Shown here: one piece after another, positions 1 to 9,081 of the stretch
How the letters are laid out: every line of letters begins with the position of its first letter
How positions within the stretch are numbered: the stretch's first letter is position 1
From: a virus
Virus record (IMG/VR): IMGVR_UViG_3300048011_000035
Coordinates: 1 to 28,856 of that record
Length of the DNA stretch: 28,856 nt
Reading direction: 5' to 3' (one strand)
Notes under the pieces: generated by a model
Databases searched by the model: none
What the model was told of the DNA's origin: nothing
What the model saw: only the letters and a program-made list of their open reading frames with translations
Made by a program: the position numbers and the translations under genes

Positions 1-2481
1 CCAGTTACCTGCATGAGCAAAGTAACCCTTACCTGTTGAATGCACATGAGCAAACATACCATGATAAGTTGATGCACTTGGTAAGTCTGATAACTGAGAA
101 TATACGTTACCGAATAAAACTTTATTGCCGTTACCATCAATGTCACCTGTCATAGTGCCACCAGCTAGACCTAAGAACCTAGCATCTGCCGCAGTCTTAC
201 TATAGTGATCTGCAAGTTGGAATGTACCATAACCTACGATGTCAATAATATCACCAGCAGTAGCACCTGCACTTAGTACTACAGTAGAACCACTTGTAGC
301 TGTTACGTCTGTACCAACTAAAAGTTTTACACCATTAAGATATACATCTACGTAGCCTACATCATATGTTGCAGAGAATGTAGTCTGTCCTGATGTAGCG
401 GTATATGTGTTACGACCAGATGTACCATTAACTGATGAACCTGCCGCTTGCCAACCACCTGATCCACTACGAACAAACATAATGTTACTTGTAGTGTTAA
501 AATACAATGCACCTGCTATTAAAGCGTCACCATCATTGTCTACTGAAGGAGCAGATGATTTAGCACCTAAGTATCTGTCGTCAAAGTCATCATAAGAATT
601 AGCGGCATTAGTAGCACTGGTAGCCGCAGCTGTTGCTGAGTTAGCTGAGTTTGTAGCTGATGTTGCTGCATTAGTAGCTGAAGTAGCCGCTTGAGTAGCA
701 CTAGCCGCCGCCGCTGTATTAGAACCTGCGATACTATCAACATACGTTTTTGTAGCCGCATCAGTATTAGCAGTAGGAGTACCTAATCCAGTAATCTTAT
801 TGCCACCCATAGCTATAGCAGATGCCATAGTACCACCTGATTTTAGTAAGGCAGTTGTGTCAACGTAGTTCTTAGTAGCACCATCTTGATTAGCAGTAGG
901 ATCACCTAGTCCAGTTATCTTACTTGTACCCATAGCTATAGCACCAGACATAGTGCCACCTGATAAGTTTAACTTAGTAGCATCTTGTGCATCTACATAA
1001 CCTTTACGAGATAGCTCATCATTTGTTGCAGGGTTAGCTGTAGATGTTACAGCATTAGTACCCATTACAATGTCACCAGTTAGTGTTCCACCTGCAAGAG
1101 GTAACTTAGTAGCTATAGAATTAGTAATAGTAGTTGAGAAGTTTGCATCGTCATTGATTGCCGCAGCTAACTCGTTAAGAGTGTTTAGTGCATCAGGAGA
1201 TGAGTCAACTAAAGCAGATACCTCAGTGTCTACATATCCCTTAGTAGCGGCATCTGTTGAAGCACTTGGAGCACCTAAGCCTGTTACTTTACTACCGCCC
1301 ATAGCAATAGCACCTGACATAGTTCCACCAGACAGGTTAAGCTTTAGTGCATCTGCAGTATCTACATAGTTCTTTGTAGCCGCATCTTGAGCACTGGTTG
1401 GATCAGTAACATTAGCAATAGTTGTACCTGTAACATCTAGTGTACCGTTTACAGTTACATTGTTAAATGTAGATAAACCTGACCCTGCAGTTACATTACC
1501 TGTCACATTGCCTGTAAGATTACCAGTAACGTTACCTGTGATATTACCTGTTACGTTACCTGTAAGTGGGCCTACAAGACTTGAACCTGTAATTGTTGTA
1601 CCTGTGATTGCGGCTGTAGAAGAAGCACCAATAATAGTACCATCAATATTACCACCGTTTATATCTACAGTAGCTAACGTAGCCTGACCAGATGTAGAGA
1701 CTGTAGTAAAGCTACCAGCAACGGCTGTTGATGCACCTATAACTGTATTGTCTATATTACCTGCATTAATGTCTACAGTAGTTAATGTTGATGTTCCTGT
1801 AGATGTTAGGTCTGTTACAGTAGCTGGTGCGGCAGATGAAGCACCAATAGTTGTGCCATCAATAGCACCTGCATTAATATCTACAGTAGCAAGAGTAGAA
1901 GTACCTGTAGCACTTAGTGTAGTAAATGAACCAGCACCTGCTGTTGTACCACCTATGGTTACGTTATCTATAGCACCAGAGTTAATATCTACAGAAGTAA
2001 TAACACCTGTAGTAATATTAGCTGTGCTTAGAGTAGTTGTTCCAGTAACACCTAATGTACTTCCTATAGTAAACGTACCTGCAACTGCACCATTAATATC
2101 TACATCTAGTGTATCTATGTGTGCTGTACCATCTAAGTATAAATCTTTAAACTCTAAACCAGATGTACCTAAGTCTATATCATTAGTTATTACAGGTATA
2201 ATAGCCCCATCAGAGAAGCGTATTTGTTCTACTGCGGCTGAAGATACCTCTACAAAGACACCTACTTGATTAGTAGCAGTGTTTATGACAACTTTGTTTA
2301 GTGCGTCAACATCACCAATAAGAGGAATGTAACCACCTTCTCCTATTGATCCATCGTGTTTGTGTCCACTTGACACTGCAAATGCATCACGGAGCTTGTT
2401 GTACTCGGCGTTAATAGGTGCTGCACGAAGTGTAGCTGTTGGTATTATGTCTGCTGAAGACTGTCTTACGTAACCTGCCAA
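1..2481 (-). CDS. Tail fibre protein, repetitive, 3' end outside window
   Basis: The frame is open for 827 codons from a TTG at 2481 to the left edge, with no stop. The TTG is supported by AGGAGA seven bases upstream, lying just past the stop of the preceding gene. No ATG fits, so callers that ignore TTG will miss it. The N-terminus (AGYVRQSSADIIPTATLRAA) resembles particle-attachment domains of marine podovirus fibres. Then follow four exact-length 36-aa beta-type repeats (VDINxGxID motif), a short GN(V/I/L)T tandem, five LSGGTMSGxIAMGxxKITGLG...YVD repeats, an Ala/Ser/Thr/Asn stretch likely to be a trimeric coiled rod, and a segment ending YHGMFAHVHSTGKGYFAHAG near the edge. Host recognition is inferred from family and position as the last late gene. 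The receptor-binding tip is outside the window. Confidence 0.85.
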   Translation of the reverse strand, partial: MAGYVRQSSADIIPTATLRAAPINAEYNKLRDAFAVSSGHKHDGSIGEGGYIPLIGDVDALNKVVINTATNQVGVFVEVSSAAVEQIRFSDGAIIPVITNDIDLGTSGLEFKDLYLDGTAHIDTLDVDINGAVAGTFTIGSTLGVTGTTTLSTANITTGVITSVDINSGAIDNVTIGGTTAGAGSFTTLSATGTSTLATVDINAGAIDGTTIGASSAAPATVTDLTSTGTSTLTTVDINAGNIDNTVIGASTAVAGSFTTVSTSGQATLATVDINGGNIDGTIIGASSTAAITGTTITGSSLVGPLTGNVTGNITGNVTGNLTGNVTGNVTAGSGLSTFNNVTVNGTLDVTGTTIANVTDPTSAQDAATKNYVDTADALKLNLSGGTMSGAIAMGGSKVTGLGAPSASTDAATKGYVDTEVSALVDSSPDALNTLNELAAAINDDANFSTTITNSIATKLPLAGGTLTGDIVMGTNAVTSTANPATNDELSRKGYVDAQDATKLNLSGGTMSGAIAMGTSKITGLGDPTANQDGATKNYVDTTALLKSGGTMASAIAMGGNKITGLGTPTANTDAATKTYVDSIAGSNTAAAASATQAATSATNAATSATNSANSATAAATSATNAANSYDDFDDRYLGAKSSAPSVDNDGDALIAGALYFNTTSNIMFVRSGSGGWQAAGSSVNGTSGRNTYTATSGQTTFSATYDVGYVDVYLNGVKLLVGTDVTATSGSTVVLSAGATAGDIIDIVGYGTFQLADHYSKTAADARFLGLAGGTMTGDIDGNGNKVLFGNVYSQLSDLPSASTYHGMFAHVHSTGKGYFAHAGNW
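735..1400 (-). repeat. Five YVD/SGGTM repeats in tail fibre
   Basis: YVD anchors fall at about 737, 860, 992, 1229 and 1361, giving units of 123 to 132 bp and one longer interval of 237 bp that contains an insertion (ELAAAINDDANF region). The unit is KLNLSGGTMSGAIAMG followed by KITGLG, a short linker and DAATKxYVD. This repeat is common in phage tail fibres and probably forms a beta-rich trimeric shaft. Confidence 0.8.
1487..1570 (-). repeat. Tandem 12-bp GNVT-type repeats in tail fibre
   Basis: Six to seven successive 12-bp units encode GN(V/I/L)T on the minus strand (plus strand: variants of ttacctgtnang). It is a low-complexity beta-type segment between the 36-aa repeats and the YVD repeats. 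It is prone to length change by slippage. Confidence 0.8.
1600..2031 (-). repeat. Four tandem 108-bp (36-aa) repeats in tail fibre
   Basis: The codons for the Val-Asp anchor of VDIN recur at 1988-1992, 1880-1884, 1772-1776 and 1664-1668, exactly 108 bp apart each time. Each unit reads roughly T(L)xTVDINxGxIDxxxIGxxxxxxxxFTT. DNA identity between units is moderate while length is strictly kept, as expected for a protein-level shaft repeat rather than recent DNA duplication. The outer limits given are approximate. Confidence 0.85.
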
Positions 2482-2485
2482 AGTA

Positions 2486-4027
2486 TTATCTCCTGTCGGC
2501 TGTCTCATACGTCAAGGCTACTGCCTGTATAGTATGACTTGCATTTGTATTATTCGTAACGTAACTTATTGAAACAGAGTTACCTGATCCAGATATATTT
2601 GTAAGTGTTTTAGGTGAGGGATTACCATCATATATACCACCTGCTCCATATATAGCTGTACCATAAATTGAAGCTGCACCCTCTGTAGTAAACTCATAGT
2701 TAGTAGGGTTGCTTGTCCCTGTGTCATCGTAATCATAAGAGACACCAACAAAAACTTCTGTATCACCCTCTGATTTTAAGTAAGTGTTTACTTTATGTAT
2801 TACCTTACGTATTTCTGGATCTTCCATATAGTAGTAGGGTGTTTGATATAAACTAAAGATAGAGTTACCACCAAAGCTATTACCTTTTTCTTGTCTATGT
2901 ACTCTACCAGAACCATCTCCATGTATTACATGTTCAAATTGTCCTATGTATCCACTAGCTACACAATTTGCTTCCATACCAGTAAGCTGACTATACTCAA
3001 AAATACTCTGCTTATTCTGACTCTTACGTATACCACCTATTAAAGATAGAGAAGCATCGTTTTTAAAGAAGAATCTAAACTGTGACTTCTTCCTAAGTAC
3101 TACAATAGCTACATCTTCTATTTGTTCTGATAGATAATAGTTATCGAATATAGACTGTATTTCTTTAGAAACTGTAGCGAGTTCAACATCACCAATTTTA
3201 TCAGTACCAGAAACAGGACGTATACCATCAGGCCCTAAGAAAAGTAAGTCACCACCAAATTCTACCACAGAATCAGGAGCAAGGCAACCCATATTTGAAG
3301 TAACATTTTCTAATACAAAGTTAGCCGCATTATTACCTGTTAATCTTTTTATATTATTAGCACCAAAAATATATAATTGATTACGAAACTTTTTAATTGC
3401 TGTTATAGTGTAACCTACATTAATAACACCAGCACCATTAGCAGGACTAAAATCTGTAGCGTTTAAAGGCGCACTAAAAAATAAGTTAAACGGTTCAGAT
3501 GAATCACCACATAAGAATGCATGAGAGGCAAACTCTTCTGAATACTTAGGATTATTAGGTGCTTGAGTGTGAGTTATCTGTACGTAATTAGTTCCGTCAT
3601 AAGTTGCGGCTGGATTTACCCCATCAGTAAGAAGTATTACTTCGCCTGACCAATTATAACTAGTAAATCTAATTCTAGATACGTTAGTCATATTAGGATT
3701 ACCAGCTTCAGGTATAACTACCCAAGAGTCACTAGAGTCTTGCCATCTATATAAGTAATCATGACCAGATGTAGGTTTTCTACATGCAAATATACCATCG
3801 TGTAAGTTGCCGTTTACTGTTAGTCCTAATACAGGGCCTGTTCCGGGAACAGTACCATAGTCATTAGAGTAACCACTGATACGACGATACCCACCCGATA
3901 AAGCAGGTTCATAGTTAATCATACGTATAGCACTACCAGATAATCCAGAGGCTTGAGTTAAGGGATCTACGTTAGTGATTAACCCTCCAGCACAAACTGA
4001 CAGGTATGTACTTAATCTATCTGCCAT
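2486..4027 (-). CDS. Tail nozzle/tail tubular protein B-like
   Basis: This 513-aa protein follows the tail adaptor gene with no gap (adaptor stop at 4028, ATG at 4027) and precedes the fibre. The N-terminus (GGLITNVDPLTQASGLSGSA) and the middle segment (AIKKFRNQLYIFGANNIKRL, later LLFLGPDGIRP) match the beta-propeller-like tail nozzle and DNA-stabilisation proteins of podoviruses (T7 gp12 or P22 gp10 type). It is shorter than T7 gp12 (about 790 aa) and closer to P22 gp10 (about 470 aa). The role in extending the tail tube and retaining packaged DNA is inferred from position and these motifs. No strong Shine-Dalgarno is visible, so translational coupling is likely. Confidence 0.7.
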   Translation of the reverse strand: MADRLSTYLSVCAGGLITNVDPLTQASGLSGSAIRMINYEPALSGGYRRISGYSNDYGTVPGTGPVLGLTVNGNLHDGIFACRKPTSGHDYLYRWQDSSDSWVVIPEAGNPNMTNVSRIRFTSYNWSGEVILLTDGVNPAATYDGTNYVQITHTQAPNNPKYSEEFASHAFLCGDSSEPFNLFFSAPLNATDFSPANGAGVINVGYTITAIKKFRNQLYIFGANNIKRLTGNNAANFVLENVTSNMGCLAPDSVVEFGGDLLFLGPDGIRPVSGTDKIGDVELATVSKEIQSIFDNYYLSEQIEDVAIVVLRKKSQFRFFFKNDASLSLIGGIRKSQNKQSIFEYSQLTGMEANCVASGYIGQFEHVIHGDGSGRVHRQEKGNSFGGNSIFSLYQTPYYYMEDPEIRKVIHKVNTYLKSEGDTEVFVGVSYDYDDTGTSNPTNYEFTTEGAASIYGTAIYGAGGIYDGNPSPKTLTNISGSGNSVSISYVTNNTNASHTIQAVALTYETADRR

Positions 4028-4738
4028 TTAGCCAAAACTCTTAGTTATTACATTAGAACCTTTTGGTATTACAGTAGATAAAAGAGAGTCTTTACTATCT
4101 ACAACAAGTCTTCTCATAGACTTAATACCTACTTTAAACTTGTCCTTGTGTAATTGTGCTGATTGTTCATTAGATCTAAAGTGCATTAAGTACATCATAG
4201 CACCATCAATAATAACATGTTTAAATCTATCAGGTATAATACACACATCAGTACTTAAAGATAAATCGTTTGGAAACTTCCAGTATTTATATTCAATAAC
4301 GTAAGCTATATCAGGTACTGGAGTAACACCAAACTTTTCTTCTTGTGTCTTATAAACATTTAAAGGTTTTGTATAACCATCTGTACCAGAAGTATCATCA
4401 TCAGCTCTACGAGTTGATAAGTACTGTTCATATGATAATGGTTTTAAAACACCTGGATCTGTTGTATTAGTATTTTTTAAATAAAAAGATTCCCAATCAG
4501 CTTTTGAATAGTCTGAAGGGAAATCGTAAGTCTTCGTACCTACTGATAGTGTTTGTTCATAGGTTACTAACGTGAAGGGCCACTCTTGAGCCTCTTGTAG
4601 TATTTCACGTATAGAAGAATTAATAGAATCTTTAGCCAGTGATTGTACGTTTTTAGTTGTAGCAAAATCTGCCTCACCAATTTCAACCTCGTTAAGACGA
4701 CGAAGTAATTCATTCACTAGGTTTATATAAGTCGCCAT
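4028..4738 (-). CDS. Head-tail adaptor / tail tubular protein A-like
   Basis: This 236-aa protein has AGGAA seven bases before its ATG. The N-terminal half is helical (LVNELLRRLNEVEIGEADF, then SINSSIREILQEAQEWPF) and matches the adaptor fold of T7 gp11 and P22 gp4-type proteins, which form a dodecameric ring between portal and nozzle. The WPF(T)xxxxxTLxVGxxxYDFPSD continuation is typical of marine relatives. It lies directly downstream of the capsid gene and a terminator-like hairpin and abuts the nozzle gene. The function call rests on position, size and the N-terminal pattern. Confidence 0.72.
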   Translation of the reverse strand: MATYINLVNELLRRLNEVEIGEADFATTKNVQSLAKDSINSSIREILQEAQEWPFTLVTYEQTLSVGTKTYDFPSDYSKADWESFYLKNTNTTDPGVLKPLSYEQYLSTRRADDDTSGTDGYTKPLNVYKTQEEKFGVTPVPDIAYVIEYKYWKFPNDLSLSTDVCIIPDRFKHVIIDGAMMYLMHFRSNEQSAQLHKDKFKVGIKSMRRLVVDSKDSLLSTVIPKGSNVITKSFG

Positions 4739-4768
4739 GTCATTTCCTACGAGATTTTAAATGTATAT

Positions 4769-4797
4769 AAAGGGGCTAACACTAAGCCAGCCCCCTT
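4769..4797 (-). terminator. Hairpin downstream of capsid gene (partial terminator candidate)
   Basis: On the minus strand the stem AAGGGG(G)CT pairs with AGCCCCTT across a short loop, starting about 12 bases after the capsid stop. The bases that follow are T-rich but interrupted (TTATATACATTT), so termination may be partial. Its place between capsid and tail adaptor mirrors the T7 late terminator, which lets capsid transcripts exceed tail transcripts. Confidence 0.55.
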
Positions 4798-4808
4798 AAA
4801 GTATTTTA

Positions 4809-5882
4809 TTATGCTAAGTTATATTTAGCTGTGACCAACGCTTCTGGACGTAAGATCTTGCGTCCGTAAAGATGCATACCACGGCAGATATCAGCGAATG
4901 AATCTGGATCACGGTATGTTTCTGTTTTGTTGATTTGCTCTGCAGTTGCTACAGCTGAGTCATGACCAGCTACGATAACACCGTAGTTAGCATTTTGGTT
5001 AGCTGTGTTTGTAGTTCCTGCACCAGTACCTACTGAAGGTAAGTTACTTGAAGTATATACACGGAAGCCGTGGAAGTTGTTCAAGACTAGACCGTTACGT
5101 AATCCACCTGACTCACCGAAGTCTGCGTTAAACAAACGTGAATCTTCATCACGAAGGACTTCCATCATGATAGGATCAAGTACTAGCCATCTACCTGCAG
5201 TGTCTACTTGGTTCTGATCTAACAAACGACCCATACGTGAAATCAACATTGCTGGTGATACGTATGCTGTTGGTAGAGCAGTTGCTCCTGGTAAACGTGC
5301 TGCAACTGGGATTGAGTGATCACCTGCTGAAGTTGTAGTAATGTTTCCGAAGTCACCTTTTTTCAGCTTGTTAGCTGCAAGTAATTCGTCTGAACCAGCA
5401 GCTGTATTAGCTTTAGTTCCATTTACTGCATCGTTGACTGCAGCTGCATTAGCATGTAGAGCAGACTGTTTATAACCACTTAAGTAACCCAATACTTCTT
5501 GGTCATGCTGATCAGCCAAGCGGAAAGCCGCACGATTGGTAGCCATGTCCATGAAATTAACATGAGAGTGTGCTTCTTCGATGTCGTCGATTTTAAATGC
5601 AAAGTAGTTTGCTTTATCTACAACAAGTGAAAAATCAGCATCAGCTAAATCTTGTGCAGCAATAGTTGTGCCACGCTTGTATGCTGATACGCTTACTTCA
5701 GGTTCTTTGATAATTTTTACAGTGTCACCTTGCGATGCAATTTCACCGAAATAATCAGAGTTAGTTATGTCGCCACAAACTGTGGACTTGCGGAATGCAA
5801 GTTGTACTTTTTTAGAATAAATTACGGAACTAAAGTTACCATTCGGTAAGTTTGTATATCCGCTTGCGGATGCAAATGCCAT
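4809..5882 (-). CDS. Major capsid protein
   Basis: This 357-aa protein has a strong AAGGAG seven bases before the ATG, the best ribosome site in the late region. The sequence is typical of HK97-fold coat proteins of podoviruses: an N-terminal arm, then a segment with DTVKIIKEPEVSV, then ANYFAFKIDDIEEAHSHVNF and a long alpha-helical spine (ATNRAAFRLADQHDQEVLGY), a central domain with RLPGA and RWLVLDP, and a C-terminal stretch with RDPDSFADICRGMHLYGRK. It lies directly after the scaffold gene, with its own promoter candidate and a long leader between them, consistent with very high expression. The exact coat family cannot be fixed by eye. Confidence 0.85.
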   Translation of the reverse strand: MAFASASGYTNLPNGNFSSVIYSKKVQLAFRKSTVCGDITNSDYFGEIASQGDTVKIIKEPEVSVSAYKRGTTIAAQDLADADFSLVVDKANYFAFKIDDIEEAHSHVNFMDMATNRAAFRLADQHDQEVLGYLSGYKQSALHANAAAVNDAVNGTKANTAAGSDELLAANKLKKGDFGNITTTSAGDHSIPVAARLPGATALPTAYVSPAMLISRMGRLLDQNQVDTAGRWLVLDPIMMEVLRDEDSRLFNADFGESGGLRNGLVLNNFHGFRVYTSSNLPSVGTGAGTTNTANQNANYGVIVAGHDSAVATAEQINKTETYRDPDSFADICRGMHLYGRKILRPEALVTAKYNLA

Positions 5883-6164
5883 TATAATTCTCCTTGAATG
5901 TTTGGCTTATGATAAAGAGGTAAGTACGAGTTAAAGGTACATACCTCAACTCAGAGAAACTAAACGTGAAGCAAAGAGGCTGATACTTTTCTAGGGTGCG
6001 TTATGATAACAGTCGGCCAACCATTATCTAAACGGGCCTGTACTTAATCAGGTAGTTCTTATTTGTAGTTTAAGTTTTATTGGTTGTAGGCAAGAGAGGT
6101 AGTCCACAAGGGAGGCTCTTGTTCCTGCCGATAGTTATACTTCAGATAAACATAATGTCAACAC
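5883..6164 (-). other. Long untranslated leader of the capsid mRNA
   Basis: This 282-bp gap between scaffold and capsid has no open frame longer than a few codons on the minus strand. It starts with a promoter candidate, followed near the expected transcript start by a large hairpin (minus strand CAAGAG at 6121-6116 with CTCTTG at 6096-6091, 19-base loop). A weaker second stem involves two GGCC motifs near 6015-6040. It ends in the strong capsid ribosome site. Leader structures of this kind can stabilise abundant late phage mRNAs; that role is an inference. Confidence 0.5.
6134..6161 (-). promoter_or_regulatory. Sigma70-type promoter candidate for the capsid gene
   Basis: On the minus strand a perfect -35 TTGACA (6161-6156) is separated by 16 bases from TATAAC (6139-6134), followed by T. 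It starts four bases past the end of the scaffold gene. The same -35/16/TATAACTA arrangement occurs before the first late gene at 19253-19226. Confidence 0.65.
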
Positions 6165-7112
6165 TTAACGTGCATTTCCTGAAATATCGTAGACAAATTT
6201 ACCATTGCGCATAGCTTTGTTAATATTGTCTTGGTTTTCTTCAAATTCTTTACTAGACATTCTTGCTACATCAGACTCACGGATTTGTCCACCAGCCTCA
6301 TCAGCGTCTACTTTAGTCTTTGAAGTTCTACTAACCATAGAAGCTGCTGCTTTTTTACTAGCTTTCTTAGCTTCTTTAGTTAATCCTTTGTCAACCTTAT
6401 ACAGGTCGATAACTCTAATTACAGAACGTGGATCATCTGCATTCTCATAGACAGCATCTTGTACCCACTTAGGTTGTTCTTCTGCCCAGTCATGAAAACT
6501 ATCTGACTCACGTATTGTAATAAAATCTGAATGAGACTCTAAGATAGTAGCCTCTGCTGACTTACGCATAGTCTCATCATTCATTTTGTCTAACTGTTGT
6601 AGTCTTGCTTCAGCTTTACTAAATAGTTGTTGAGCTTTCTTAGCAGCTATAGTCTCTACTATTCCAGCAATATCAGGATGTTCGGATGCCCATGCATCTA
6701 TATCTTCATCAGACTTAGGTGGGATAATATTCTCACCCTTCATACGAGCCTCTAAGTCTTCAAACTTTTCTTGCCAGTCTTTTTCTTTTTCAGACATATG
6801 ACGACGAAGATCACCATATCTTTTCTTGAAGGATTTTTCTTCTCGACTTAACCCCTCATCAGACTCCGATGCTTCGGCTTCCTCTTTGGCTTCTTCTTGT
6901 TTGGAACTACTTGCATCCGATACTTCGGTTGCCTCAGATCCTTCGCCATCGGATTCTTCTTCAATAGTTTCACCACGAGCCTCTGCTTCTAAACGTTTTA
7001 TCTCTTTTTCTTCAGCTTCCATAGCTGCACGTTTTTTATTATTATTATAACCCCTATCTACAAATCCTGCAGTCTTCGGGGTTTCCATTGTACTTAGTTC
7101 TGGCATATCCAT
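6165..7112 (-). CDS. Capsid scaffolding protein
   Basis: This 315-aa, highly charged protein precedes the capsid gene, the usual place for a podovirus scaffold. The N-terminal half is acidic and low in complexity (Glu/Ser/Asp-rich, residues about 28-90). The centre is predicted coiled coil (EEKSFKKRYGDLRRHMSEKE). The C-terminal third is basic and helical, ending NINKAMRNGKFVYDISGNAR, where scaffolds bind coat protein. Two starts are possible: the ATG at 7112 is only two bases from AAGGA, while the third codon ATG at 7106 has eight-base spacing and may be the real one. Confidence 0.78.
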   Translation of the reverse strand: MDMPELSTMETPKTAGFVDRGYNNNKKRAAMEAEEKEIKRLEAEARGETIEEESDGEGSEATEVSDASSSKQEEAKEEAEASESDEGLSREEKSFKKRYGDLRRHMSEKEKDWQEKFEDLEARMKGENIIPPKSDEDIDAWASEHPDIAGIVETIAAKKAQQLFSKAEARLQQLDKMNDETMRKSAEATILESHSDFITIRESDSFHDWAEEQPKWVQDAVYENADDPRSVIRVIDLYKVDKGLTKEAKKASKKAAASMVSRTSKTKVDADEAGGQIRESDVARMSSKEFEENQDNINKAMRNGKFVYDISGNAR

Positions 7113-7128
7113 TATCCTTATGTTGGGG

Positions 7129-7179
7129 TCAGCATTATTGCTGAGTAGCCTTATTATTGTTTGGATACCTTATAGGTAT
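7129..7179 (-). other. Two short hairpins between internal protein and scaffold genes
   Basis: The 67-bp gap holds two inverted repeats: ATACC/GGTAT at 7165-7179, right after the stop of the upstream gene, and TCAGCA/TGCTGA with loop TTAT at 7129-7144, just upstream of the scaffold ribosome site. Neither is followed by a T-run, so they fit mRNA processing or stability elements better than terminators. Confidence 0.35.
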
Positions 7180-9081
7180 TTATTTTTTACTTGGTTTCTT
7201 CATTAGTCCACCTTTAGCTCTACCACCTCGTGCCAGTCCTCTAGAATCAAACTGACCTGATTTTGTTCTTGCTTCAATGGTTCTTTGTGACTTTGCCCTA
7301 TCTGCCATTTTTTCTGATCTTGACTTTTGGCTTTGAGTTCTTGAAAGTGCTTGACCTGTTGTAGTCTGACCACGGTCTCTAGCTCTTCTAATTTCAGCTT
7401 CAGTAGCAACATTACCAGCATCTTTTTGAGCTTTCAATTTAGCTAATGTTGCAGATTCTTTTCTTCTAGCTTCAGCTGCTACAGCTTGACGTTTTGCTTC
7501 TGCATCAGTAGTAATTTTTAGTCTTCTTTCTTTTGTGGCAGCTTTAGCTTGAAGCTCTTTGTTGTTTGCATCTATTGCAGCTTTAAGCTCATCTTTTTTC
7601 CACTGTGGCATATTCTGTAAGTCAGCAACACTATGGAAACCATTACCTCTAGTACCTTTAACATCGTCAAGAAAACCTTTACCCATAATTTGATTTACTA
7701 ATGTTATAGTATAACCTTCACCATTTTGGGTATCAGCAAAAGCTCTTTGTTCTTTAGTCATACTAGCTTTATAAGACTCTCCAGCCTTGACTGCAGATTC
7801 AGCTCGAACGGAATCACCAATTAAATTTGCTATATTTTCCATAGCTTTAATCTTATTGATTGTTGCTTTTCTTTCCATCTTTTGACCAATAACCATAGCT
7901 GGCCCCCACCCTGGAATAGCAACACCTAAACCTTTAGCTATACCACTTATTTTTTCTTGAGGTTTAGATAACTCTTTCATATAAGCATCAAAGTCTTCTG
8001 GGTTAGACCAATCAAGTTGTTCAGTAGCTTGTACCCTCCAACCTTTTTCAACGTAAGGTGTAGACATTTCAGTCCCACCTATACCATCCATATTATCTCT
8101 ATCTCTAGTAGGTTCTAATTCAGGTACACAACTATCTGATTCTTCATCATATACTGTACCTGGTGCACATACTGGAGTTGTAGGAGCTACAGGAGCTACA
8201 GGAGTTTCTTGTTCTTCAGGCGATTTAGGGACTCCTGGGCCTTGGTAAAAGTAAGATCCACCTGGGATACCATACATAGAAGATAAAGATGTAGGTGAAA
8301 CAGCATAAGATTTTGTTTGTTCCGAGTTTAAGCTTAATGGTTTAACTTGATCTGGTCTTACAGTAGTACCTAAGCCTGTCATTGATAATGGATCTAGATA
8401 AGTACCTTCAGAAGCTTTAATAGGTTGTTGATTAGTTACTGGATTAGTTGTTTGAGCTGGAGCATTCTGTGATTGCATCTGTGCAGGTTCATTAGTAGCT
8501 GGGGTACGATTAATAGTAATACCACGTTTAGCTAACTCATCCATAATTCCAGGATTATTCTTAGTCATTTGCATAAACTGACCAATAACTTGATCTATAC
8601 GAGTTGGATCATTATAAGGAGATTGCGCCATACCACCAGTAGCAAAACCTACAGTCAACCCACCTTCGTTTAGTTTTTGATTTACTAAAGGATCATTCAT
8701 TGCAGTATAGACCATCTTATCCATAAGACCGCCATTAGCTACACCTGTTCTCATCATCTCTTCGAGACCAGCTAAATCACCTTCAGTCATACCTTGAGAA
8801 GGTTCAACAGGTTCGCCACCTATTCTACCATCCTCTTCCATGTTTTGCAAGCCCATCTTAGCTTCATTACGCATATCCTCAAACACACGAACACCAAAGT
8901 ATCTTACCACATCGGCAGGTACTACGTACTCACCTTCAGACAACTGAGCCGGTATGTCATCACGGACTTCACTGGCAAGAGATCCTGAAGGTATTTCATT
9001 ACCTGATACAGGATCACGATCCATTCCGTCATCTGCAATACCACCTTCTTCAAACATACTCATTTGTCTATTCATTATCAT
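7180..9081 (-). CDS. Large internal/virion-associated protein with marine-phage DDIPAxLSEGEYV motif
   Basis: This 633-aa protein lies between the metallopeptidase-like protein and the scaffold. Near the N-terminus (about residues 40-62) it has DDIPAQLSEGEYVVPADVV, a signature of many uncultured marine phage virion proteins. A Pro/Gln/Thr-rich linker follows (about 190-330) with CAPGTVYDEESDSC. Then come a short hydrophobic stretch (AKGLGVAIPGWGPAMVIG) and a long Lys/Ala/Glu helical region. The last 30 residues are very basic with GGRAKGGLMKK. The combination of a possible membrane-active segment and charged helices fits an ejected core protein, but no enzymatic motif is visible. The third codon is also ATG (9075) and is better spaced from AAGG. 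Confidence 0.6.
   Translation of the reverse strand: MIMNRQMSMFEEGGIADDGMDRDPVSGNEIPSGSLASEVRDDIPAQLSEGEYVVPADVVRYFGVRVFEDMRNEAKMGLQNMEEDGRIGGEPVEPSQGMTEGDLAGLEEMMRTGVANGGLMDKMVYTAMNDPLVNQKLNEGGLTVGFATGGMAQSPYNDPTRIDQVIGQFMQMTKNNPGIMDELAKRGITINRTPATNEPAQMQSQNAPAQTTNPVTNQQPIKASEGTYLDPLSMTGLGTTVRPDQVKPLSLNSEQTKSYAVSPTSLSSMYGIPGGSYFYQGPGVPKSPEEQETPVAPVAPTTPVCAPGTVYDEESDSCVPELEPTRDRDNMDGIGGTEMSTPYVEKGWRVQATEQLDWSNPEDFDAYMKELSKPQEKISGIAKGLGVAIPGWGPAMVIGQKMERKATINKIKAMENIANLIGDSVRAESAVKAGESYKASMTKEQRAFADTQNGEGYTITLVNQIMGKGFLDDVKGTRGNGFHSVADLQNMPQWKKDELKAAIDANNKELQAKAATKERRLKITTDAEAKRQAVAAEARRKESATLAKLKAQKDAGNVATEAEIRRARDRGQTTTGQALSRTQSQKSRSEKMADRAKSQRTIEARTKSGQFDSRGLARGGRAKGGLMKKPSKK

Noticed and set aside
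1748-2269. 173-codon open frame on the plus strand across the tail fibre repeats
   Set aside because: It is antisense to the fibre, has repetitive Val/Pro-rich composition created by the repeats, and no ribosome site. The minus-strand frame is the real gene.
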